Assembly (NCBI GenBank): GCA_964593555.1 | Contig: CAZQIC010000020.1 | Coordinates: 1-47,115 of the forward strand | Direction: 5' to 3' | Length of the DNA stretch: 47,115 nucleotides | Origin: CAZQIC01 sp964593555 | GTDB taxonomy: Bacteria; Bacteroidota; Bacteroidia; JAFLBG01 | Part shown: piece after piece, positions 27,497 to 35,507 of the stretch | Position numbering within the stretch: the stretch's first letter is position 1 | How the letters are laid out: each line of letters starts with the position of its first letter | Made by a program: the position numbers and the translations under genes | Notes under the pieces: model-generated | Databases searched by the model: none | The model's input: the letters and a program-made list of their open reading frames with translations, nothing else | Told to the model about the DNA's origin: nothing

Positions 27497-30313
27497 TTAT
27501 TTGCTCAAGTATAAATTACGTTCTGAGTAAATAGTGTGAAAATATTCGTCGGTAAGGTCATCAATAAAATGAATTGCTTCACCCGTCGATTTCATTTCAG
27601 GACCTAACTCCTTGTTAATCTCAGGGAATTTTTCGTAAGAGAATACGGGGATCTTTATTGCATAACCTTTTTTACGCGGATTAAATTTAAAATCCTTTAC
27701 TTTTTTCTCACCCAACATAAGCTTGGTTGCATAATTTACATATGGCTCATCGTATGCCTTCGCAATGAATGGAACGGTACGTGATGCACGCGGGTTCGCT
27801 TCGATAATGTATACTACCTCATCCTTTATTGCGAACTGAATATTTAACAATCCAACAGTATTAAGGGCGAGTGCAATTGTTTTAGTATGCTGCTCAATTT
27901 GTTTTATCACATTATCACTAAGATCGAATGGAGGAAGCACCGCATAAGAATCGCCGGAATGTATTCCCGCAGGTTCAATGTGTTCCATAATACCAATGAT
28001 GTAAACATCTTTCCCATCGCTAATCGCATCTGCTTCAGCTTCAATTGCTCCTTCAAGAAAGTGATCCAACAATACTTTATTTCCTGGAATATCTTTAAGC
28101 ATATTTACAACATGCTGCTCCAGTTCCTGTTCATTGATAACGATCTTCATACCCTGCCCACCGAGAACGTACGAAGGCCTTACCAATAAAGGAAAGCCAA
28201 GTTTTCTTGAAAGTTCAACAGCTTGATCTGCATCTTCAATAACACCAAACTTTGGGTACGGAATATTATGTTGTTTTAATAATGTCGAAAAACTTCCTCT
28301 ATCCTCAGCAAGGTCGAGTGATTTGTAATCTGTACCAATGATCTTAATGCCATACCGGTCTAATTTCTCAGCCAGCTTTAATGCTGTTTGTCCGCCTAAT
28401 TGTACAATAACTCCAACAGGTTTTTCATTGAGAATAATATCATAGATATGTTCCCAGAAAACCGGTTCGAAATAAAGTTTATCTGCAACATTAAAATCAG
28501 TTGAGACAGTTTCCGGATTACAATTGATCATGATGGCTTCGTAACCACATTCTTTCGCTGCCAATACACCATGCACACAACTATAATCAAACTCGATGCC
28601 CTGCCCTATCCTATTTGGACCAGAACCAAGAACAATTATTTTTTTCTTATCTGATGCTATTGACTCATTCTCATCCTCAAAAGTGGAATAATAGTATGGA
28701 GTTTGAGCTTCAAATTCCGCAGCACAAGTATCAACTAATTTGTAAACACGTTTGATGCCCATTTCATTACGCTTAGCAAACACTTCACTCTCCAGGCAAT
28801 TTAATAAATGTGCAATCTGCCTGTCGGCATACCCCTTTTGTTTTGCTTCGTAAAACAAATCCCTAGGAAGTGTTTTAAGATCATATTTTTCGATCTCCTT
28901 TTCAATCACCAATAATTCTTCTATCTGGCTTAAGAACCATGGATCTATCCTTGTTAATTTTTGGATTGTTTTTAAAGGAATTCCTAATTTGATAGCATCA
29001 TAAATATGAAACAGTCTGTTCCAGCTTGGTCGCTCAAGGCTCTTCAATAGTTCAGCCTGATCCTTTACTTCTTTTCCATCTGCACCTAAACCATTACGTT
29101 TTATTTCCAACGACTGACATGCTTTTTGTAAAGCCTCCTGGAAACTGCGTCCAATGGCCATTACCTCACCAACCGATTTCATTTGAAAACCCAATTCGCG
29201 TTTTGCTCCTTTGAACTTATCGAAATTCCAGCGTGGAATTTTTACAATAACATAATCCAACGTTGGTTCAAAAAATGCCGAAGTACTTTGTGTAATTTGA
29301 TTTAATAATTCATCCAAATTGTATCCAATCGCCAGCTTTGAAGCTATTTTAGCAATAGGATATCCAGTAGCCTTACTCGCAAGCGCAGAAGAACGGGACA
29401 CGCGAGGATTAATTTCTATCGCAATAATATCTTCTTTTTCATCAGGGCTAACTGCAAACTGAACGTTACATCCTCCCGCAAAATTACCAATAGAGCGCAT
29501 CATTTTTATTGCCAGGGTACGCATGCGCTGAAAAGTAGTATCAGAAAGAGTCATTGCAGGTGCGACAGTAATAGAATCACCTGTGTGCACACCCATCGGA
29601 TCAAAATTTTCTATAGAACAAATGATCGCAACATTATCATTGCTATCTCTTAATAATTCCAATTCAAATTCTTTCCAACCCAATACTGCTTTATCTATTA
29701 ACACTTCGTGAATAGGAGATGTATGTAAACCACGATTTAATGCAGCATCAAATTCTGACTTTTCGTATACCACTGCCCCCCCGCTGCCACCAAGCGTAAA
29801 TGAAGGACGTATTACCAATGGAAATCCAAACTTCTGAGCAATTTCTTTTCCTTCTAAAAATGATTTAGCAATATGTGAAGGCGCCATCGCAACACCAATC
29901 TCTTCCATTCTTGCCCTGAAAAGATCCCGGTCTTCAGTAACTTCAATCGCATCTATATCAACTCCGATCATTCGCACACCGTACTTTTTCCAAATACCCA
30001 TCTCATCGCATTTCATTGCGAGGTTAAGCGCAGTTTGCCCACCCATTGTAGGAAGCACAGCATCAATTTTTCTTTCCTCTAATATTTTTATGATCGATTG
30101 TGTAGTTAAAGGCAACAAATAAATATTATCAGCAGTAACCTTATCAGTCATGATCGTTGCAGGATTCGAATTGATCAACGAAACTTCTATCCCCTCCTGT
30201 TTTAATGAACGTGCTGCTTGTGAACCGGAATAATCGAACTCGCATGCTTGTCCAATGATGATTGGTCCGCTTCCTATGATAAGTACCGATTTTATGGAGT
30301 TGTCTTTTGGCAT
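27497..30313 (-). CDS. carB: Carbamoyl-phosphate synthase large subunit, short form without the MGS allosteric domain
   Basis: 938 residues. Both ATP-grasp halves are present: SVLIIGSGPIIIGQACEFDYS opens the first and IIVLGSGPNRIGQGIEFDYS the second, with GWKEFELELLRDSNDN and IEAEADAISDGKDVYIIG as the ATP/substrate segments and AIEINPRVSRSSALASKATG / YIIEANPRASRTVPFIAKA as the metal sites. The enzyme makes carbamoyl phosphate from glutamine-derived ammonia, bicarbonate and 2 ATP for pyrimidine and arginine synthesis. It ends after YLSK, about 130 residues short of E. coli CarB, lacking the C-terminal UMP/IMP/ornithine regulatory domain; several Flavobacteriia-type CarB proteins share this shortening. 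No carA is in the window. Confidence 0.96.
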   Translation of the reverse strand: MPKDNSIKSVLIIGSGPIIIGQACEFDYSGSQAARSLKQEGIEVSLINSNPATIMTDKVTADNIYLLPLTTQSIIKILEERKIDAVLPTMGGQTALNLAMKCDEMGIWKKYGVRMIGVDIDAIEVTEDRDLFRARMEEIGVAMAPSHIAKSFLEGKEIAQKFGFPLVIRPSFTLGGSGGAVVYEKSEFDAALNRGLHTSPIHEVLIDKAVLGWKEFELELLRDSNDNVAIICSIENFDPMGVHTGDSITVAPAMTLSDTTFQRMRTLAIKMMRSIGNFAGGCNVQFAVSPDEKEDIIAIEINPRVSRSSALASKATGYPIAKIASKLAIGYNLDELLNQITQSTSAFFEPTLDYVIVKIPRWNFDKFKGAKRELGFQMKSVGEVMAIGRSFQEALQKACQSLEIKRNGLGADGKEVKDQAELLKSLERPSWNRLFHIYDAIKLGIPLKTIQKLTRIDPWFLSQIEELLVIEKEIEKYDLKTLPRDLFYEAKQKGYADRQIAHLLNCLESEVFAKRNEMGIKRVYKLVDTCAAEFEAQTPYYYSTFEDENESIASDKKKIIVLGSGPNRIGQGIEFDYSCVHGVLAAKECGYEAIMINCNPETVSTDFNVADKLYFEPVFWEHIYDIILNEKPVGVIVQLGGQTALKLAEKLDRYGIKIIGTDYKSLDLAEDRGSFSTLLKQHNIPYPKFGVIEDADQAVELSRKLGFPLLVRPSYVLGGQGMKIVINEQELEQHVVNMLKDIPGNKVLLDHFLEGAIEAEADAISDGKDVYIIGIMEHIEPAGIHSGDSYAVLPPFDLSDNVIKQIEQHTKTIALALNTVGLLNIQFAIKDEVVYIIEANPRASRTVPFIAKAYDEPYVNYATKLMLGEKKVKDFKFNPRKKGYAIKIPVFSYEKFPEINKELGPEMKSTGEAIHFIDDLTDEYFHTIYSERNLYLSK

Positions 30314-30412
30314 AATTGAAATACGTTAAGGACTTTAAATATTGAAGGCGAAATTATTGTTTTGTATTGTTGTAAGGCTGTTTTTACAAGGCTGAATTAT
30401 GAACATAATATC

Positions 30413-30446
30413 AAAAAAAAACCTCCCAATTAAGAGAGGCTTTTTT
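30413..30446 (-). terminator. Rho-independent terminator after rpmH
   Basis: On the minus strand a 6-base stem (CCTCTC paired with GGGAGG, one T-G wobble) with loop TTAATT is followed by nine T residues; an A-run on the other side makes it possibly bidirectional. It lies 24 bases beyond the rpmH stop and 100 bases before carB, so it separates the rpmH transcript from carB. Confidence 0.8.
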
Positions 30447-30469
30447 ATATCTGATATTGTAATCAATTT

Positions 30470-30631
30470 CTATTTGTGAGTTTTTTCGTCAGAAACGGTT
30501 AATTTTTTTCTACCTCTTTTTCTGCGTGCAGCCAATACTCTTCTGCCATTAGCAGTTTCCATTCTTGTTCTAAAGCCATGTTTATTGCTTCTTTTCCTTT
30601 TAGAAGGCTGATATGTACGTTTTTGTGCCAT
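30470..30631 (-). CDS. rpmH: 50S ribosomal protein L34
   Basis: 53 residues starting MAQKRTYQPSKRKRSNKHGF, then RTRMETANGRRVLAARRKRG, ending KLTVSDEKTHK. This is the universal L34 sequence (RTYQPS-K-RK--HGFR-RM-T--GR-VL--RR-KGR), with a short hydrophilic C-terminal extension typical of Bacteroidota. L34 is a basic protein of the large ribosomal subunit. A clear promoter lies 25-54 bases upstream and a hairpin terminator follows, so it forms its own short transcript. Another frame on the same strand (30499-30684) is a shadow. Confidence 0.97.
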   Translation of the reverse strand: MAQKRTYQPSKRKRSNKHGFRTRMETANGRRVLAARRKRGRKKLTVSDEKTHK

Positions 30632-30655
30632 TTCCTTGTGTTTTTAATCGGACGG

Positions 30656-30685
30656 CAAAGATAAGAAGCTTTTTCTATTAACAAA
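30656..30685 (-). promoter_or_regulatory. Bacteroidota-type promoter for rpmH
   Basis: On the minus strand TTTG (30682-30685), an 18-base gap and TATCTTTG (30656-30663) match the TTTG-N(17-19)-TAnnTTTG primary-sigma consensus exactly. The start codon follows at 30631, giving a leader of about 18-20 bases. This is the best-supported promoter in the window. Confidence 0.75.
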
Positions 30686-30706
30686 AATTTTTAGGCAGGA
30701 ATCCGG

Positions 30707-31345
30707 CTATTTGTCAAATTTGACCATTACAGCCTCCGGAAGTCCATGATATTTAAAGGGTATAGCGCCTTCTGCCCTTTTAAACCCGAATTTGCGATAA
30801 TAGCGTTCTAGAGGAAGTATGCAAGAGCCAAAACCCATATCAAAGCCCTGTTGGTCCTTACAATAATGAATAAAAGCCTGAAAAAGTCCAGTAAGCAATT
30901 CTCCCCTGCTTGTTCTATACTTTCTATCAATGGCCAATTTTCCAACTTCTCCAATTTTTTTGCCTTTGTGGTTAATGATAAAATCTTTGCTCCAGCCCTT
31001 ATCACTGCAATAAGTCTGAAAAGGGAAATTATCCTGCGTCGTGTTTAGGCTGATTTTTTCACCTGATAATATCTTTTGGATCCAATGTGCGAAATGAGTT
31101 TCCGCATCAGTTACCATCCTAAGGTAAGCAACAGGTTTTTTAGCGATGAAACAACCGAAGTGCAGCGCCTTCAGGTCAAAAAAATTTATATCATGAACAG
31201 ATCCTGAGGAAATCATTTTACATAATGAAGCGTCTTCAGAATAAACTTTATAACGCAAACGCAGAAGCGATTCGAGTTCGTTCACATTTTTAGGTTCACG
31301 AAATTCCATAAACAAAAATACAGAATAACTAAATCTTTTAGACAT
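30707..31345 (-). CDS. GNAT-fold protein related to N-acyl amino acid / autoinducer synthases
   Basis: 212 residues; a second ATG at 31309 (12 codons in) starts closer to the conserved MEFREPKNVNELESLLRLRYKVY and may be the true start. LRLRYKVYSEDASL, GCFIAKKPVAYLRMV, the GEVGKLAIDRKYRTSRGEL block and ILPLERYYRKFGFKRAEG follow the layout of LuxI/FeeM-type N-acyl synthases and of PEP-CTERM-associated acyltransferases, in which the E-x(2)-K/R-LAxxxxYR block binds the acyl/CoA side. Whether it makes an N-acyl amino acid, a signal or a simple N-acetyl product is not known. It stands alone, divergent from truA. Confidence 0.7.
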   Translation of the reverse strand: MSKRFSYSVFLFMEFREPKNVNELESLLRLRYKVYSEDASLCKMISSGSVHDINFFDLKALHFGCFIAKKPVAYLRMVTDAETHFAHWIQKILSGEKISLNTTQDNFPFQTYCSDKGWSKDFIINHKGKKIGEVGKLAIDRKYRTSRGELLTGLFQAFIHYCKDQQGFDMGFGSCILPLERYYRKFGFKRAEGAIPFKYHGLPEAVMVKFDK

Positions 31346-31414
31346 TAGATCGGTAAGAAGGCATTTTAGAGAGCCTAAAAATTCACAATATCGTTTAGTA
31401 CCTTTATATGCTTT

Positions 31415-32179
31415 ATGTTACACAGATATTTTATCAGGCTTGCGTACTTAGGAACAAAATATAACGGTTGGCAAATGCAGGCCAATACGCCTCACACAAT
31501 ACAACAAATACTTAACGAAAAATTATCACAACTCCTCAGCGAAAAAATTTATGTTGTAGGTTGTGGACGAACCGATACTGGCGTTCACGCAAAAGATTAT
31601 TATGCACATTTTGATTCGGTAAAAAATGACCTGCATACTGATCCGCGCATCTGGCTGTTCAGAATGAATCATATATTACCAAAGGACATTTCCATTAGGC
31701 AGATCATTCCTGTTAAGAGTGATACAAGTGCGCGTTTCAATGCTTATTCAAGAACTTATAAATATTACGTTTCACGTACTCCTGATCCTTTCTGTAACGA
31801 CCGTGCCGTGTATATATCTGCACCCCTTGATATTGATCTTATGAACGAAGGAGCCAAACTACTTATGAGTTACATTGATTTTTCGAGTTTCAAAAAAGCA
31901 AATACCAATGTAAAAACAAATGATTGTATTGTTACAGAAGCCCAATGGTCAAACGAGGAGAACCTGCTGGTATTCACCATTTCCGCCAATCGTTTTTTAC
32001 GCAATATGGTGCGCGCTATTGTGGGAACATTGTTAAACCTGGGAGAAGGAAAGATTACTCTCGATGATCTGAAAAAAATAATTGAAAATAAAAATCGTTC
32101 ATACGCAAGCTACTCCGTCCCTGCAAAAGGATTGTTCCTGGTAAATATTAAATATCACGATGAAATATTTATAACGTGA
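31415..32179 (+). CDS. truA: tRNA pseudouridine(38-40) synthase
   Basis: 254 residues. Starts MLHRYFIRLAYLGTKYNGWQMQ, with the catalytic Asp54 in VVGCGRTDTGVHAK, ARFNAYSRTYKYYV, the FLRNMVRAIVGTLLNLG block and PAKGLFL near the C-terminus. It isomerises U38-U40 in the anticodon stem of many tRNAs. The stop (TGA at 32177-32179) abuts the ATG of the ABC exporter (32179), so the two genes overlap by one base and are likely co-transcribed. Confidence 0.96.
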   Translation: MLHRYFIRLAYLGTKYNGWQMQANTPHTIQQILNEKLSQLLSEKIYVVGCGRTDTGVHAKDYYAHFDSVKNDLHTDPRIWLFRMNHILPKDISIRQIIPVKSDTSARFNAYSRTYKYYVSRTPDPFCNDRAVYISAPLDIDLMNEGAKLLMSYIDFSSFKKANTNVKTNDCIVTEAQWSNEENLLVFTISANRFLRNMVRAIVGTLLNLGEGKITLDDLKKIIENKNRSYASYSVPAKGLFLVNIKYHDEIFIT

Positions 32180-33957
32180 TGGTCGAAAAGAAAAAATCAG
32201 TTACGGGAGATGCAGTACATTTTGGCCTGCTAAAAAAAGTTTTCACGTACACCACAGTTTATAAAAAATATTTTTATATCGCCGCTGCCTGTGCAATAGT
32301 ACTGGCATTTTTATCTATTGTCAGACCTTTACTTATACAATATGCTATAGATAAATATGTAATGGCCGCCAATGAAAAAATGTTATTGATCCTGGTACTT
32401 TTTATGACCGGAGTATTATTGATCGAAGTTATACTCCAGTTCTTTGAATCATATGTTTCTAGTATGTTAGGTCAGTTTGCGATCAAAGATCTGCGTGTTT
32501 CGTTGTATAAGAGAGTTGTTAACCTTCGCTTAAAATTTTATGATAACACTCCAATTGGTGTGTTGGTAACCCGCATTGTTTCGGATATGGAAACTATTGC
32601 AGATATTTTTTCGCAGGGATTTTTCACCATTATTGGCGACATACTTAAATTAAGTACCATAGTTGTTTTAATGTTTGTAATGAATGTTAAACTGGCGCTG
32701 GCCAGCCTGGCAACCATCCCTTTGTTATTGGTATTCACCTATTTTTTTAAGAATGCAGTTAAGGCAGCTTTCCATGATGTGCGCACACAGATAGCAAAAC
32801 TTAATGCCTTTGTTCAGGAACATATTACAGGAATGAATATTGTGCAGGTATTCGGACGCGAGAAGGTAGAGCTTGAAAAATTTAAAGAAATAAACTCCAA
32901 ACATCGCGACGCTAACATTCGTTCCGTATGGCACTATTCGTTGTTTTTTCCGGCGGTGGAGATCCTCTCCTCTATTTCAATTGCATTACTTATATGGATC
33001 GCAGGAAAAGAAGTGTTGAAAGGCCAAGCCACACTGGGACAGATCAGCGCATTTATATTTTTTATCAATATGGTGTTTCGCCCTATCCGCCAGCTTGCTG
33101 ATAATTTTAATACACTGCAAATGGGAATGGTAGGATCGGAAAGGGTATTTAACCTATTGGAAACAACAGAAGACATAATAGACAACGGAATATTGAAAGC
33201 CGATGACATAAAAGGAAAAGTAGAATTTAAAAATGTATGGTTCGCATACAACAATGAAGACTGGGTTCTAAAGAATATTTCATTCCATGTGCAGTCCGGG
33301 CAAACAGTAGCATTGGTGGGTGCTACAGGCGCAGGAAAATCATCCATAGTTAATCTCGTAAATAGATTTTATGAATATAATAAAGGCGAAATTTTAGTTG
33401 ACGATATAAATGTGAGAGATTACAACCTTCATTCCCTAAGAACACATACAGGATTAGTGTTGCAGGATGTTTTTTTATTTTCCGACACCATAGCAAATAA
33501 TATTTCATTGAATGATCCAAAAATAACAAGAGCGCAGATCATTGAAGCATCGAAAGCTGTTGGTGCGCATGAGTTCATTATGCGGTTACCGGACAATTAT
33601 GATTACAATGTAATGGAACGGGGAGCAATGTTATCAGTGGGACAACGACAACTTATTGCGTTTATCAGGGCTTATGTTTTTAACCCGGCCATATTAATAT
33701 TGGATGAAGCAACATCATCTATTGATACAGAATCAGAAATACTTATACAAAAAGCAATTGACAAGCTAACTGTAAACAGAACATCCATTATTGTTGCACA
33801 CCGCTTAGCCACCATACAAAAAGCGGATATAATTTTAGTTTTTGAGAAGGGAGAAATTGTAGAGCGAGGCTCGCACCAGCAACTGCTGGAACAAAACGGA
33901 TATTACAAACGCTTGTTCGATCTACAATTTAAAGAGCAGAATAAACAGGTTGCCTAA
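32179..33957 (+). CDS. ABC transporter, fused permease and ATPase (MsbA/MdlB-like exporter)
   Basis: About 592 residues. The N-terminal half is a six-helix type IV permease; the C-terminal half is an ATPase with Walker A GATGAGKSS (from about residue 381), Q-loop VLQDVFLFSDTI, signature LSVGQRQL, Walker B ILILDEATSSID and the H-loop HRLAT. It probably works as a homodimer exporting lipid, glycan or drug substrates. Start is the ATG at 32179 rather than the GTG at 32176. It converges with the DinB gene, only 4 bases away. Confidence 0.93.
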   Translation: MVEKKKSVTGDAVHFGLLKKVFTYTTVYKKYFYIAAACAIVLAFLSIVRPLLIQYAIDKYVMAANEKMLLILVLFMTGVLLIEVILQFFESYVSSMLGQFAIKDLRVSLYKRVVNLRLKFYDNTPIGVLVTRIVSDMETIADIFSQGFFTIIGDILKLSTIVVLMFVMNVKLALASLATIPLLLVFTYFFKNAVKAAFHDVRTQIAKLNAFVQEHITGMNIVQVFGREKVELEKFKEINSKHRDANIRSVWHYSLFFPAVEILSSISIALLIWIAGKEVLKGQATLGQISAFIFFINMVFRPIRQLADNFNTLQMGMVGSERVFNLLETTEDIIDNGILKADDIKGKVEFKNVWFAYNNEDWVLKNISFHVQSGQTVALVGATGAGKSSIVNLVNRFYEYNKGEILVDDINVRDYNLHSLRTHTGLVLQDVFLFSDTIANNISLNDPKITRAQIIEASKAVGAHEFIMRLPDNYDYNVMERGAMLSVGQRQLIAFIRAYVFNPAILILDEATSSIDTESEILIQKAIDKLTVNRTSIIVAHRLATIQKADIILVFEKGEIVERGSHQQLLEQNGYYKRLFDLQFKEQNKQVA

Positions 33958-33961
33958 TTGC

Positions 33962-34474
33962 TTACAAGTATTTCTCTTTCACAACATTTATATGGTGTAT
34001 TGTATGCCCCATCATTATATATCCTAAAGCCCTTACAGTAATTGGGTGAGGGCCGGCATTTGCTTTAAACCGGCTTTGCTCCTCTGTAATATTTTCAAAA
34101 AGTATTTCAGCGCTTCTGCGAACGACTTTAAATTCCTCAAGCAAACTTTCCATATTTCTTTTAGCAACATCTGCATTAAGAGCATAAAGGTCTTCATCAA
34201 ATAATTGGAGCTCTGTTTTATTATCGCCACGGGCCGCTACCAAAGCTCTGTATGAGAAAACACGTTCTGCATCAATGATATGCATCAACACCTGTTTAAT
34301 TGTCCATTTATCCAGAGCATAAGCATGATTGTGTTTTTCATGAGGTATGTTTTCGAAAAAATTTATTGCCATCAAAGTCGCTTGTTTAAACATAGGATAG
34401 AAACCTTCCTCTCCAGTATGATCAATATATTTTTGAAAGAATGGGTTATACTCATCAGGATTGGGTTTTTGCAT
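33962..34474 (-). CDS. DinB family protein
   Basis: 170 residues of predicted four-helix bundle. The metal-binding pattern expected for DinB/YfiT proteins appears as His65 in QVLMHIIDAERVF and the HTIHH pair near the C-terminus (His157 and His161). YALDKWTIKQVLMHIIDAE and HPITVRALGYIMMGHTIHH are typical. The family includes damage-induced and thiol-transferase proteins; the function here is unknown. It is followed 25 bases downstream by nothing on this strand. Confidence 0.88.
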   Translation of the reverse strand: MQKPNPDEYNPFFQKYIDHTGEEGFYPMFKQATLMAINFFENIPHEKHNHAYALDKWTIKQVLMHIIDAERVFSYRALVAARGDNKTELQLFDEDLYALNADVAKRNMESLLEEFKVVRRSAEILFENITEEQSRFKANAGPHPITVRALGYIMMGHTIHHINVVKEKYL

Positions 34475-34499
34475 GACGTGAAATTAATTTGTTAAAAAA

Positions 34500-35447
34500 T
34501 CACTCTCCAACACTTTTATTTCTCAACAATTGAAGCGTCTTATCAAGTGCATTTTCGGAATTTGAATTTATATCCGGCGTAACTCCCTTTTGTTCCCAAC
34601 CTGTATTGGTAAGAGGATCAGCTATTGTACCTACCGGAATTGTAATAACAAATTTATTATTTACAGAATAAGGTCCGGCTATATTTCCTGCACCTGCAGT
34701 TGTTTCACCTATTACAATTGCACGCTTCTTATTTTTAAAAATAAATGTAAATGCCTCAGCAGCGCTATATGTTTTGTTATTACATAAAATGTAAACCGGT
34801 CGACTCAGATATTGAAATTCTGGTTCTATCCTTTGTGTTTTGAGATTAACTGTATCACCCGTCCTATATAATATTCTTAAAAGTTCGGTATCCACATTTG
34901 GCAGGAAAACACTCGCTAACAATTGAACCATTGATCCGCTCCCGCCTGTATTGTCTCTTAGATCAATGATCAAAGTAAATGTTTTACTTAAAAATCGAAT
35001 TGCATTTAGTACAGTATCACTGGCACTCTTTCCGTCAGCAAAGTAATCCAACTTCAGGTATCCGATATTGCCATCAAGAAGCTCAACTTTACTTACGCCA
35101 TAATTTTCTCTTTTTTGGATATCGTTCTGCTCTTTATGAAAATCCATCTGACCGGCCAGCTTATTAGCTAAAGCAGAATCATATTGCAGACTTAAGTGTT
35201 TATCCTGAGAATATCTGTACAAATCTTCATTTACCTTTTTTACAAATTTGTTCCAGGAAGTGATGTTAGAATAATTTTTTGATTGAAGAGAATCGGCAAT
35301 TGCCTTTGCCTTATGGGGGACTGCATATTTTTCTGAGATCAGTTTTTTTATTCCGGCAATAGCCGAATCTTTTTGAGATACGGTAAGTGTTTGAGAAAAA
35401 ACAGGATGTAAAAAAAGTGCCAGTATAAAGGCAGTAATAAATTTCAT
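34500..35447 (-). CDS. S41 family serine peptidase (IRBP/tricorn-like type)
   Basis: 315 residues with a signal peptide (MKFITAFILALFLHPVFSQ). The likely active-site residues are His84 (QDKHLSL), Ser228 (NNKTYSAAEAFTF) and Glu248 in IGETTAGAGN; LIIDLRDNTGGSGSMVQLL matches the substrate-cradle motif of S41 peptidases. No PDZ domain is visible, unlike classical CtpA, so this is the S41B type. It should act in the periplasm on peptide C-termini. DinB follows it on the same strand; the helicase stop lies 60 bases upstream. Confidence 0.88.
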   Translation of the reverse strand: MKFITAFILALFLHPVFSQTLTVSQKDSAIAGIKKLISEKYAVPHKAKAIADSLQSKNYSNITSWNKFVKKVNEDLYRYSQDKHLSLQYDSALANKLAGQMDFHKEQNDIQKRENYGVSKVELLDGNIGYLKLDYFADGKSASDTVLNAIRFLSKTFTLIIDLRDNTGGSGSMVQLLASVFLPNVDTELLRILYRTGDTVNLKTQRIEPEFQYLSRPVYILCNNKTYSAAEAFTFIFKNKKRAIVIGETTAGAGNIAGPYSVNNKFVITIPVGTIADPLTNTGWEQKGVTPDINSNSENALDKTLQLLRNKSVGE

Positions 35448-35507
35448 GTATGCAATAGCCTTAAAAAAAGTTATCTACACAAAATGCCAACAAGAAATCG
35501 TATATAA

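Noticed and set aside
30499..30684. 61-codon frame overlapping rpmH
   Set aside because: The correct frame is L34 (30470-30631); this one is out of frame with it and has no relatives that I recognise.
32934..33347. 137-codon frame on the minus strand
   Set aside because: Antisense to the ABC exporter including its Walker A region; a shadow.
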